From: Mercurialis annua
Lineage: Eukaryota > Streptophyta > Magnoliopsida > Malpighiales > Euphorbiaceae
Direction of reading: 5' to 3'
Length of the DNA: 64,000 nucleotides
NCBI RefSeq assembly: GCF_937616625.2
Contig: NC_065577.1
Location: 6,365,001-6,429,000 of the forward strand
Part shown: piece after piece, positions 10,976 to 22,318 of the stretch
How the letters are laid out: every line of letters starts with the position of its first letter
How positions within the stretch are numbered: the stretch's first letter is position 1
Notes under the pieces: generated by a model
What the model was told of the DNA's origin: nothing
The model's input: only the letters and a program-made list of their open reading frames with translations
Database searches by the model: none
Translations under genes and position numbers: made by a program

Positions 10976-12422
10976 ATTATATACATTATGTATCAATAAT
11001 GTATCTGTCGCGCACATCTTTAACTTATCTCATACATATCTTATAAATTAAATTATAACGAGAATGCGTCATATATTTGAGCTTTTTTAGATATATATCA
11101 GAGATGTATTTGATATGTATCTCAAAGGCAATGAGAGACCACCATTAATGAAATGACGCGTATCAAGAATACACACACACACATATCATGTATAAATAAA
11201 ATAACAGACATTTATCTAACAAATACAAGTAAGAAACATATCAAAACACGTCTAATAAATTAATATATTTTAAAATGAATACATTTGAGCTGTTTTTGAT
11301 ATGTATAAATTATATATTAAAGGTGTATCTAATAAATATATTTTTCAGATACATCATATATACCTTTCATTTTTTAAGGTGTGGCTAATTAAACTTACTT
11401 TTCAAGTTTTGGAAAATGGCCAAGAGAAAAGTCCTGCTAAAAAGTTCCAACTATCGCTCAGATAAACATTTCTTTACATCTTCAATTATTGTGAACCTTG
11501 TACCAACAGTTACTCTACAACTATAATGATTCTTAAGAAGTGGCAAGTATAATATATACATTTAAAATATAAAATAATACACAAAAACTAGTTCACACAA
11601 AAATTAGTTCACACAAACTTAAAATAATTATTGAAAAACATGAAAACATAACTTGAAAGATACATCTATAATACATAAATTAAACAAAAAAAAAATATAT
11701 GTGTCAATACCCCAAAATATAAAAAAAGAATATCATATTCATAATAAAAATCTTATTTAAAGAGTTATATGATATATATTCTAAATAAATCATAGCATGA
11801 AAGTGTAACTGCATAAATGTTGACATAATAGATCTAAAAAAATATAAAAATAAAATATATAAAAATATAAAAACAATTAAAAACATATAAAATCATAAAA
11901 ACACCTAAATCAAAATAGTTAAAAAAATAAAATAAAGAGAAAATGAAGTTACCTTCACTACATGGCTAGACTCTTTGATAACAACTTGCTTCGCCTCCTT
12001 AATTACCAGCTGAACCCACATCAAAATGTAATTTTTTTTTCCGAAGTACCAGTCTCCACACACTTGCCCGTAATTTCATCTTTTTCACCATCAACACTAC
12101 TTCCACTTTCTTTTTTAACTAATTTACACTCCATTAACTTTAGGTTATTTATTTTTTTTTCTATTAACTATTGGGGTTGATCTTGTAGAGACAATGCTAT
12201 TTATATAGTGCTATCTTTATTTATAAAAAGTGAATTTAACAATTAAGAGTAAGAAAATAATAAAGAAAAAAATTGACAAAATCGTGAGTAGAGTTTAGAA
12301 AATAGCCAATAACTAACAATAGTAATTAGTGGAAACAATTGAAAAGAATTTGAAAATAAGAAAAGAAATTGTGAGACAAAGATAGAGTGTGGAAAAGAAA
12401 CCAAAATGATGAGAGAGAGAAC
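10976..12422. other. AT-rich intergenic DNA
   Basis: This continues the TGTATC-rich tract to about 11670, then becomes plain AT-rich DNA. The region 12300-12420 shares a degenerate direct repeat with 12735-12900 (GAAAAGAATTT..GATAGAGTGTG..GAGACCAAAATG). I see no gene. Confidence 0.4.
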
Positions 12423-12734
12423 TAGACCTGTTTATGGGTTTGGATACCCGCCTAGGCCCGCCCAAACTCAATTCTTAGGGTCGGGCTTGGACAATGATTC
12501 TTCGTACCAAGTCCGGCCCGAGCCCAATCCTGCAAAAGCCCGATATTTTAAGGACGGGATCGGGCTTCTATTTTTATAAAATTTACATTTAAGCCCGCTC
12601 AAACCCATAAAAATATAGTGTTAGAGTCGGATTTGAGTAGGAAAAGTAAAGCACGAGACGGGCTCTGGCGGAGCTTGGACTTGTAAAAAAATTAAAAAGC
12701 ATGCCGGCCCAAACCTGATCCATGAACAGGTCTA
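12423..12734. mobile_element. hAT-like MITE
   Basis: The terminal repeats are TAGACCTGTTTATGG on the left and, reverse-complemented, TAGACCTGTTCATGG on the right. The 8-bp flanks GAGAGAAC and GAGAGAGA match at 7 of 8 positions, though they lie in low-complexity GA sequence. The 312-bp interior is much more GC-rich than its surroundings and repeats the word GGGCTTGG/AGCCCG. An 8-bp duplication with these ends fits the hAT superfamily. Confidence 0.68.
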
Positions 12735-12841
12735 GAGAGAGAGCCAACAATAATAGTTAGTTAAAAAATATGAAAAGAATTTAAAAGAGATAAACACAAT
12801 GGTGAAGGACAGAAATAGAATGTGTAGAAGAGACCAAAATG

Positions 12842-12874
<33 letters not shown>

Positions 12875-13748
12875 GAGGGAACCACATGAGAGAGAGAAGA
12901 GGGAACCACGTGACAGAGTTAATAAAACTGTGCATGTGGTGTTTCCTTAATTCATTTTTCAATTAGCTTGCGTATAAGGCTAGGATTAAGTATGTATTTA
13001 GTGTAAATTATTTCCGTTTTAAGCTATTAAATGTAAATGGCAATTTAGCATTGATTGAAAAGAATTAGACAATTTTTTTTATAAACAATCAACGTGATTA
13101 GTATTTTTCTGTAATTTTTTCATTTTTTATTTATAAAAATATATAATTTTATACCTGCATATATTTTCTTCTTCACCTTTCTCTTTTTTCTATTATTTCT
13201 TCTTTTTTTTCTTTTCTGTCTGTCATCAATTTCATAATCATTTATGCAGTTGCATTTAAGAGACATGTGAAGCAAAGATGAGAGTACACGTGAATCCAAA
13301 GCAAGCCCGGATACATAGGCAATGTAGTGAGTCTGCTTGTCAATGTTCAAGAAGGGTTTGAACCTGATGGGACACCATTTATTATGCCTTAGTTGGGTTA
13401 AGTTTAGAAAAAAAAAGTAAGAAAGAAAAAAATGAAGAAAATGTTTAAAGAAAACAGTTAAATGAAAAAAAGTTAAAATTACCTGCTATAGTTGGTTATA
13501 GTCGGTCAATGACATAAGTAGTACCTAAATCTAAGTAGTACAGTATAACGAGTTTATAGTTTATAATCCAATCGATTTAATTATTAGTTCAATAAATTAA
13601 TTACATGTTCACTCAGTATTAACCAGTTCAATAAATTTAATATTCGATTGGATCAAATTTTTGGTTTTAGAATTTAATTGGATTGAATAACTAGATTGTT
13701 TTTGATTTGATCGACGAATCTGAGATTTTTTTTAAAGTCCTGTATGAT
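12735..13748. other. Intergenic DNA with a GA-rich tract
   Basis: The stretch 12842-12878 is a GA microsatellite. The rest is AT-rich with several short minus-strand open frames that are lysine-, phenylalanine- or leucine-rich products of simple sequence. I see no gene. Confidence 0.4.
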
Positions 13749-14100
13749 TTTTTTTTTTGAAAAGAAGAATCTCATTAATCAAAAGCTGATTGATCAACCA
13801 ATACATAACTTTTGATATTTAGAGGGACATACCTCATCCATCTTGACAAACTACAAGACATTATAAATATCTTTTGTGCTAAAGCACGAGCTACCATACA
13901 AGTTTTTCTATTTTCATGAAAAAATATTTACACATATTACTCGATTTAAAACAGTCTTGCGCTATCAAACTAATATTAATACAAGGCAAATAAATATTGT
14001 TGAAAGAATCTATTACAACCTTTATATCAAAGGGAATTAGATTATATTCCATTGCCATAATAATACCTCCTTTGATCATACAACTGCTACATCTCTACCT
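13749..14100 (-). pseudogene. LINE 3' end with RNase H-like domain remnant
   Basis: A T-run at 13749-13760 marks the poly(A) tail of a minus-strand element. Translating the minus strand gives features of the plant LINE C-terminal RNase H domain (RVT_3 type): an acidic stretch with VVIDSFNN, then VARALAQK, then a Trp-containing tail that stops after VDQSAFD. The frame is broken between the two halves. The 5' part is missing, and I could not find a matching target duplication. Confidence 0.6.
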
Positions 14101-14403
14101 TCATCATACCAGCCTCTAACCACCGTTCTTGTATTATGTCTATCTCTTTAACGTTAAACTTATCATTATTAATGCAAAACACACTTATACTCGGTGAAAT
14201 CCATCGTGAAATGATGATTTTAATTGTTGCAGAAATTCAACTTGCTTGAAAAAAGAAATTAAACATCTCTATTTCTGAAAATGAAGAATAAACTATACTT
14301 AATTAGATTAGAATATATCTAATCCAAATGAGATATTTGACTAGAAAAAAAATTATATCTACACCAAAATTGGCCAAGAGATAAAGTTTATTCAAATCAA
14401 AAG

Positions 14404-14540
14404 CAATTTTTTTTTTTTTAAAAAAAAGATTTAAAAACTAAATATGAGGAAACAGGGAGGTGATTTTTAGCCAAAAATGACCAAGAATCACCTCCCAGAT
14501 GAATAATGATGAAAAAACTTGCTAGAGTTTTGAGAGATTT
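14404..14540 (-). repeat. LINE 5' fragment sharing a hairpin with the 6241-6834 element
   Basis: A T-run sits at the left. Further right is GGGAGGTGATT..AATCACCTCCC (about 14455-14496), the same inverted repeat seen in the 6241-6834 insertion. Flanks TCAAAAG on both sides may be a short target duplication, but this is weak. Confidence 0.4.
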
Positions 14541-14602
14541 TCTCTCAAAAGAGTAGACATGGTTTAAACTTAATGTATTATTATGGTCCTTTTATGGTTT
14601 TT

Positions 14603-15145
14603 TAGAAGAAATAGAGAATTTTATTGTAGCACCGAAGAAATATTACAAATTCCAACAAATCACTTGTATGAGAATACATTACCAAACAAATAAACAATAA
14701 AAAGTTGCAGTTCTCAAGAATGAAATAATATTTCCGATGATAACACCACAAAGCGAAAATTACAAATTGATGATCATGTATCACAATGTCTTCTGCAAGC
14801 TATTGATCTTCAATTGGGCATTGGATTAAAAGAAACATTTATGATTTGTCCAATTTTCACCATGAACGATTCAGATATGTACTGCATAAAAAGATCCGTA
14901 GCGAGAACATCAAATCCCAATTAGAGCAACACAATAACTTCCAAAAAGAAAAATATAAACTTCATAAAAGAAGATCTAATAATGTAAGAACAATGATTAG
15001 AAAAAACAAACGAGCATAAAAAAATAGAAAATAAAAATACAAGACACTTAGAGAAGTAACGAGACCACTGCTGATCAATATTTCAATCGACGATGGCCTT
15101 AAAGAAGGAAAAGAAGAGAATTTTTTTGGGCGACAATAGTTAGGA
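14603..15145 (-). repeat. Possible truncated LINE-like copy
   Basis: On the minus strand this reads as an element starting near 15145 and ending near 14603. Its phrases resemble the 5' part of the 6241-6834 insertion, such as a TTTATGAAGTT stretch and a purine/pyrimidine-skewed leader. There is no clean tail and no clean duplication. Confidence 0.28.
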
Positions 15146-15304
15146 GAGAAAAAGAAAGAAGGAGGAACAGTGAGAAGAATAAATTAATGGTCTTGATATG
15201 ATATTTTAAATCATTAATTTATTCAATAAAAAATATAAGACGTGAATGATGCTAGAAATTACCAATATGGGCCTAATTTGAATGACTAAAATAACTTTAA
15301 ATTA

Positions 15305-15560
15305 GGGCTGGGCATGGACCGGTTAATCGGTTCATGAAGGTAATTGTAAACTGATCCATAATAATAAGGTTTTTAAAATTTAAATCTAAACCTAAAATTT
15401 TAAACGGTTAACCATTAAATTGAGGAGTCGATTACAATTTAAAACCTAAACCTAAAATTGTAATCGATTCCTTGGAGTCTTATGTTTAACCTAAAATTAT
15501 AACAACTAAAAATTGAGACACCAAGGAGTCGATTACAATTTTTGACAAAAAAAATGCTGA
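15305..15560. repeat. Possible hAT-like remnant
   Basis: It begins GGGCTGGGCATGGACCGG, typical of plant hAT MITE ends, and then repeats the phrase GAGTCGATTACAATTT. I could not find a matching right end or duplication, so the element is partial or the call is wrong. Confidence 0.28.
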
Positions 15561-15876
15561 AAACTACATTTTTAATCTATAAATTGATGACGACAAAATT
15601 ATTATCATTAGAGTGATTCAATATTTTGAATTTAAAAATGTTTAATTAAGGTTAAGATTTTAGGGGGAAAAAAAATTTCCCGGAAAATTCTAAAAAATGT
15701 TTCAGATGTCAGTTTCTTTCTTTCTTCAATTTAGTTGTTTATGAGTGACAATTAAATGATAATTAATCTAGGTAGTTTTAATAAATTTAAGTGTAATCAT
15801 ATGATACTAATTTGTTCACCTTATGTTTATAATTTTACATTACTATTTATTTATGAATTAAAATTTTCTTAAGTTT

Positions 15877-16031
15877 ATTTCAATTTGAGGGAGTCATGTT
15901 CACAATTTACACCATTCATTATTAAATGGATGATATAGATTAAATAAATTAAAATTATATTTTTTTATCTACACCATTTATTCAATAATGAATGGTGTAA
16001 ATTTATTAAATCTGACCCCTCAAATTGAAAT
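15877..16031. mobile_element. Short inverted-repeat element (MITE)
   Basis: The left arm ATTTCAATTTGAGG..TTACACCATTCATTATT and the right arm are inverted copies around an AT-rich centre near 15960. The ends are well matched, but no convincing target duplication could be picked, so the superfamily is unassigned. Confidence 0.55.
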
Positions 16032-16192
16032 GAATTTGAAAAAATACCAATCCTTTCTTTTAATTAATATCAATTTTACTACAACATGCCACATTTCAGT
16101 TGAGCAATTTTTGAAATTAATATTTCTTTTTATTAAATCTTCAAAATTGAAATACAATTTTTAAAATTGAAAATTTTGAATAGATTTATTAA

Positions 16193-16500
16193 GGGTTAAT
16201 GTCAAAAAAAGTCACGAACTTTATATGTTTTCTCATTTTAATCACGAAGTTTAAATTTTCTCATTTTCATACACGGACTACCACTTTTTCTCAAATTCAT
16301 ACACGGTGCTGAGGTGACACTCATTTATTGGTGTAAAATGACCTCCACCTCAGCAAATTTCACCAATGGAGCCGTGACACCTCAGCACCGTGCATGAATT
16401 TGAGAAAAAGTGGTAGTTCGTGCATGAAAATGAGAAAATTAAAGTGCATGATTAAAATGAGAAAACGTTTAAAGTTCGTGAATTTTTATGACGTTATCCC
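16193..16500. mobile_element. Fold-back MULE-type MITE
   Basis: This 308-bp hairpin has a left arm GGGTTAATGTCAAAAAAAG and a right arm, reverse-complemented, GGGATAACGTCATAAAAA. Both continue with CACGAACTTTA and CATTTTAATCA. The flanks ATTTATTAA (16184-16192) and GTTTATTAA (16501-16509) form a 9-bp duplication with one mismatch. The arm match covers nearly the whole element. Confidence 0.8.
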
Positions 16501-16509
16501 GTTTATTAA

Positions 16510-17016
16510 AACAGTAAAATAATTTTTTTATTTGTTTATTATACCTGTTATAAATAAAAAAACTTAAAAAATAGTTTCTTTTAGCAATTTTGGATAAATA
16601 ATTCTCATTAAACATTCAAGAAGCATTAACTCACTTGATGTAACAGTAAGTAAATGACAAGAATCATCTTCATGCTTATCTCGTTCATAGTAATTCTCAT
16701 ACTAATATGCATAATTTTATACATATAATTTTTGTGAAAAAAATTCATGATTTTGTAATTTATAAATTTTTCCATTCATTGTCTAAATTGAATGCATAAT
16801 GCAGCTCATATTCTGATGTATAAAAAATCTTGCTAACTAAATAAAGTCGAGGTATGCATAATAATTTTTTAATATATTGGAGGAAACTATAGTTCCAAAA
16901 TTAAAATGGGGATGTAAATAATGGTGGAATTTTGATATTCACCATGGAGATAATAATGGCTTAATTATATATAGTAAGAACAACTCCAACGATGCTCTTT
17001 AATATAAAGAGCATCT
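16510..17016. other. AT-rich intergenic DNA
   Basis: I see no gene. The end, from about 16978, carries ACTCCAACGATGCTCTTTA, probably part of an older MITE into which the 17026-17310 element inserted; its other half would lie near 17320-17400. Confidence 0.35.
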
Positions 17017-17025
17017 TTAAATAAA

Positions 17026-17310
17026 GATAAAATCTATTTATAAACTTTTATACTATATCATTTTTGTTCAAAAAGCTCCTGTATTTTTTTTTTATTCTTC
17101 AGTTCCTTCTACTTACATAATTTTTGTTTTTCAGGTCCTTTTTTAGTTTTTTTCAGTCCCTCTACTTACAATTGTTTGTTCCTCCAGTCCCTTAAAAGGA
17201 CCTGAAAATCAGAATTTTGCCAAGTACAGGGACCTGAAGAATAAAAAAATAGTACAAAGGCTTTTTGAACAAAAATGATATAGTATAAGGGCCTCTAGAT
17301 GGGTTTAGCC
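17026..17310. mobile_element. Fold-back MULE-type MITE with perfect 9-bp duplication
   Basis: This is a 285-bp inverted repeat. Both arms contain the phrase TACTATATCATTTTTGTTCA, followed by AAAAGC and then ATTCTTCAG. The flanks are identical: TTAAATAAA at 17017-17025 and 17311-17319. It lies inside an older repeat. Confidence 0.82.
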
Positions 17311-17319
17311 TTAAATAAA

Positions 17320-17936
17320 TAAAGAACATTTTTAATAATAAAGAGAATTTTTTTTATTTGTATCCAATGGAATCTTTATATTAAAACACTTCTTCAATTA
17401 TTTTACTTTCCCTCTATTTTTATTTTAGTTATTTTCATTTTTTCCTCTTTTTTCTAATTCAACTCGCGCTGTACTTTTATTATAACAACGAATATGGCCA
17501 AGATTTATGAACACGGTAAGTTTATCTTCTAGCTAATAAAAATATTGCATAACTTCTTTTCTCTACTATGCATGTGCCTTGGCCAGATGAATAAAAACCA
17601 AACTGTCCTGACCAAGATTTAAGAGTACAGTAAGATTCTCATAGTAGAATCTCAGGTGTTTAAATTGTAACTTGTAAGTGATTCTGGATGTTAAAATGGA
17701 TGAATAGATATCATGAAGCTCTCAGCTTTTTTCGTTTTACCATTTTCTATATGCTTATATGAAATGTGCTTTGTCTTTTCGAGTAACATCCCGCTATGGA
17801 TCCTCTTGCAATTTTAGCAGCAGCACCATTTTAGATGAAGTAGATTAGGTTCTGAAATGTACAGATTTATTTTGGATAAAAAAGGCTACAAGTTTAGTTC
17901 ATCTCGAGAATCCAATAAATTTGCCTTGCTTGTATA
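17320..17936. other. Intergenic DNA, nothing firm
   Basis: Somewhat less AT-rich than usual near 17580-17930, and interrupted at 17941 by the copia insertion, with the same locus resuming at 26114. It may hold decayed coding sequence, but no frame or motif could be recognised. Confidence 0.3.
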
Positions 17937-17941
17937 GTTGG

Positions 17942-18321
17942 TGTTGGAATATGCGGAAATTAAATAGGATCATTCTAGACATACCTTTTGTCGATTACAC
18001 AAGGTTGATTAATTTAATGCACTAAGTCTCAAGTATTTTCACAATGGAAAATACTTATATTTCACCACCTAATATACTTATTAATTGTATATATTTTGGT
18101 AGAGAATTGAGTTACGATTCATTAGTTAATTATGTATTTTTAATACATGTATATATATGCAACTAAAAGGTTCCATGAACAAGTGTAACTCTTCATAAAG
18201 TTAGCACTTTTCATAGAGTTGCAACCTTTTATGAAAGGTATTGCACCCTTCTCTTGCATATCCATATAGTCAATTGGGTTCGGGTCAATCCGTCATGGGC
18301 GACCCGATCCAAATACCAACA
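17942..18321 (-). repeat. 3' LTR of the copia element
   Basis: On the minus strand it starts TGTTGGTATTTGG and ends ATATTCCAACA. It is preceded on the minus strand by the polypurine tract AGTGGGAGA (18322-18330). Confidence 0.93.
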
Positions 18322-20238
18322 TCTCCCACTCGCACATGACGGGTTAGACCTCATTGCGAGATTCTCTATTACTCAAATATAATCACAATTTCATACTAGT
18401 ACATAGGTCGTGCGACCTAGTGAGTATACCTGCACTCGGGAGCTTATAGCTATGCATTTGTTAGGAATGACATAACAGCTTCTACCCTTTTAAAAAATAA
18501 ATTATTGTTATACTCGCAGTACCCTAGATTTATCCTTTTGAAATGATAAACTCTATTCCCTCCCAGAGTATGTTAAAAAATATATATACTTATGTATTCA
18601 TAATCAAGTCACATTTCTTCAAAAAATTGACAAGATTGGCCGGCCAATGAAAACATTGAATCAAATCTTCCTTTCTTACTCGAAATTTACAATTTTATAC
18701 ACAGTTGCTTTTCTAGACATGGTCCATAGGCCGAATCATCCATAACCATAGGTAGCAAGCTAAGATAGCAAACACCATGAATAAAACATAAATAGCAGTA
18801 AAAAGTCCGAGGGTACAATCATAAGGATATATACTTATCCTATACAGTCTCACACAGTGGAGAAGTAGGGAATCATTCTCCCACTATCCTTTTGGTCGTC
18901 TAAGCACACATGGTATGAATCATGTGCTACAGTATTCTGTATATCTTCGATGTCAAATAAAATACTGTACGAATCTTAGTTCAATCATTTCTTAACGCCT
19001 AACTTGAATTCTCAAAACTCTTACTCTTAGCAGGTAATAATGAGAACTCACATCCGGCTATCACAGATCACTTGGATTCGGGAAATCCAAAACAGTTATA
19101 AATATAGTATATAACCTCATCTCATTTTCTTGAGGCGATAAACCTAACATCATATCTCATCTCCACTCGCTCATCTAGCGCTAGAGGCGACCGCTCGTGT
19201 GAGTGAGCCGATCTAAAATCCGTGTGACATCTTTGTTGAGCCTTTAACAAATAATATATGTGATGTGATGATATGACAAAAAAATATATTACTCATTTTT
19301 GCATACATATAATCAGTACAATATAAGCTCAACAATATATTTATAGATAAATATAATTATCTAAATTATACGCAATCCAAGAGATTTCACATGTGCAAGA
19401 AATACATCTCTTGGAGATCAACTACTGCTTCAATGCGTAAAAATATATTGTACTACCACTTCTCTTTAGGCAATTATGTCTCTGACGTAGTTATACTAGC
19501 TAACTCTCCCATAAACAATACATATGTTTGGGTGAGTACATATCATAGCATACATTGGACTTTCTATAGCACTAGCATATGGTATAATGGACGTTTCTCT
19601 TTATTCTTGTGGATTCTTAGAACATATTGTTGGACTTAAAACTTCATATTTCAACACTGGAGTATCCACTGGCTTGCAAGCACTCATATTGGAGTATTCT
19701 AGAACCTTTTGGATATAACCCTCTTGTGTCAGAGCCAAAAGTTTCTTAGAACGATCTCTTTTCAGTTTAACTCCCAATATGAAGTCTGTCTCATCTATAT
19801 CTTTCATATCAAAGTTTATGGATAACCATCTATGATGTCATGACATACTCTTTGTCAGTTCCAGTAATCAAAATATCATTAGCATAAAGAGATAGAATCG
19901 CAAATTTATCATTCGATCCTTTTATGTAAAAACAGTGATCTTCATTAATCATCTTAAAATCACATATCAACATGGACTTATGAAATTATAAGTTACCACT
20001 GTGTGGATGCAATTCTAAATCTAAATTCGCCACAATAGCCAAAATAGATTTCATTTCTTCTTCCGTTGCAACTTTTCATTCTTTCCTTAGAAGACACTCA
20101 AAATGCCTCTTTCATTGTTTTGGATTTATTATCATTAGTGAGAGTAACAACTAGAGTTTTTTGAATGCACACTCTAACGCAAGTGATAACAATCATCTTC
20201 ACCAATTGAAATTGGTTTGGATTCCTCAACTCTCCCAC

Positions 20239-20310
20239 TCAATTGAAATGTGTGAAGCAACCAATGTGTGCTCCTCAATTGAAATGTGTGAAGCAACCAA
20301 TGTGTGCTCC
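20239..20310. repeat. 36-bp tandem duplication in copia pol
   Basis: Two adjacent identical 36-bp units (20239-20274 and 20275-20310) contain GAAATGTGTGAAGCAACC. They lie in the decayed pol region, so the duplication probably postdates loss of function. Confidence 0.85.
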
Positions 20311-20774
20311 TACTATCAAAAATAGGATTAGATACCTCACTTTTGAGGTTCAACTATTAGTTGATTTAGATCAACTTATCCTTCTTCTTGAATCTTATAA
20401 AGATGATAATAACTATCCAAATTTCGCTTTGTAGGAAAATTATCTTCAATGAAAATGACATCTTTGGACTCAATTTCTGTTTTCCTTCTATCATTATCCT
20501 TACCAATAAAAACATAACCTTTTGAGTTTTCAGAGTATCGAATATAAATACATTTCTTCCCTCTTGGTTCTGATTTACCAAATTTGTGGGAAGAATTAAG
20601 AATGTATGTTGCAGATCTTCAAGGACGCAACTCACTCAAATCGGGTTTTCTTTTAGCCCATAACTCATAAGGTGTTAAGGATACTGATTTTAAAGATACA
20701 CAGTTAAGTATATAGGCTGCTATCAATAATATATCAATCTAAAAATAAATTGGGAGATTAGCTTGAGCCATTAT

Positions 20775-22318
20775 TGATAGGAGTATTTTACTCCTATATT
20801 TAGGGTCGATTTTACTCGGTTTTCATCATGTGTAGTATTGTTTTTATACATTATTTGGCGTTTTTACGTTTAAAAGTGTTTGTTAGTGTTTCAGTGGAAA
20901 TTAGGTGAAAAACGACTATTTGGGGCAAATTTATGGTGGATTGCGTGTACGAGTAAAAGCGTAGCTTGCGGACGAAGAAATTGAAGATTCACGAACGAGA
21001 TTGAGAAAAATGGGTTGTTCCCGTTCGAAACAAAGGTTTCCCGAACGGGAACCATGCAGAATGAGCATGAGTCCCGAACGAAAAAGCCTTGTCCCGTTCG
21101 GGACTCAAGAAGGAATCAGATCTCAAAGCTTTCGGTCTACAGTTTTTTCGAACGTGAATGGTTTGTTCCGTTCGGGAAAGAAGAAAATTGGGCATGTCAC
21201 GAACGGAACTATGGTTTCCCGAACGGGAAAGAAGGAAAATACACGTGCAGCAGACTTTGAATTGGACTGAAATTCCTCCTCCAATTACAATTACAATTCC
21301 TATTACAAATTGATTTGTAATACGAATTAGAAGACTCCGGAACTTCTCCTACTATATAAAGACCTTGTACTAGACTCAATTTAATATGTAGAATATGTAG
21401 AATAAATTAGACATTAGATTAGAGTAGTTATAATTTAGTTTTTATTAAATAGCTTTTAGTTTAGTTTTTTCCAGCAGTTTATAAGTAGTTTATAATTAGT
21501 TTCTGCAAGACGATTGTTGAAGATTTCAAGCTTAATCAAGACGATTCTTTCCGAAATTGACAACTCCGGTATTTATTGTTTAATTATGCTTTCTTCTTCA
21601 TCATCCTTCTTGTTTTGTTTCAGTTTTTATATGAGTAACTAAAACCCTTGTTCAAGGGTTGATATGAACTTATAAATTGGTAATTATTTGGATTGGATGG
21701 ATTAGTATTAATTCGTGTCTTAATTATTAATCTTATTGCTTGGATTAAATTAGCTACTTAGTTCATGATTTTGTGTTTAATTAACTAATTGAGAGATTGT
21801 TAATTAAATAGACATAGATAATTAAGAACTTAAAGAAAAACGCCGTGAGAGCGGGTTGGAATTTAGGTAGTCATTGAGTTTGCTTAATAATTATAATTTG
21901 ATTATTTAATTCAGTTTTAATATCGTGAGAGCGAGTTAATAATTGGTTAGTTAATTAGGTTGTGATTTTATTCGGATCTTTGAGGCTTGAGAGGGCGGGA
22001 TTCGGTGCTTTAGAATAGCTCGATTCGCGATAAAATCACTAAGAAATCCTATTCCATAATTTTACTTATTTATTTGGGATTATCAATCCTTGAACTTTTT
22101 AATCTTATTGTTTTAAATCATATTTTATTATTTGTTTTCAGTTTATATTAGTTTAATTAAATTACAAAACCCTATTGATTTTTCTAGCTAGCCGATTAAA
22201 GAATATTTGAAATTAGTGATTAAGTCCATTGTCTCTGTGGGATCGATACTTGGTCTTCCAAGTTATATTACTTGAGCGATATCGTACACTTGCGATTATT
22301 TGCCACCAAGTTTTTGGC
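20775..22318 (+). mobile_element. Solo LTR of a Ty3-type retrotransposon inserted in copia integrase
   Basis: The insertion is flanked by a perfect 5-bp duplication ATTAT (20770-20774, 22319-22323). Removing it and one ATTAT restores the copia integrase frame across the join, so the boundaries are firm. It starts TGATAGGAGT and has a TATA box (TATATAA, about 21352-21358). Its end has the phrase GGGATCGATACTTGG..ACTTGCG..AAGTTTTTGGC, typical of Tat/Athila-type plant LTRs where they abut the primer site. There is no internal domain and no second LTR. The right end is not the usual CA. Confidence 0.82.
20989..21228 (+). promoter_or_regulatory. Array of about nine 12-bp dyads TCCCG-(TT/AA)-CGGGA in the LTR
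   Basis: Full or near copies lie at 20989, 21019, 21039, 21072, 21092, 21146, 21166, 21197 and 21217. Those at 21039, 21092 and 21217 are perfect inverted repeats with a two-base centre. The array ends about 125 bp upstream of the TATA box at 21352, placing it in the U3 promoter. Orientation alternates between TT and AA centres. Function as a binding site for a dimeric regulator is inference. Confidence 0.7.

Noticed and set aside
20989..21270. Open frames and repeats that could suggest a small gene or a CRISPR-like array
   Set aside because: The repeats are short dyads with alternating orientation in an LTR promoter of a eukaryote; the frames only read through them.
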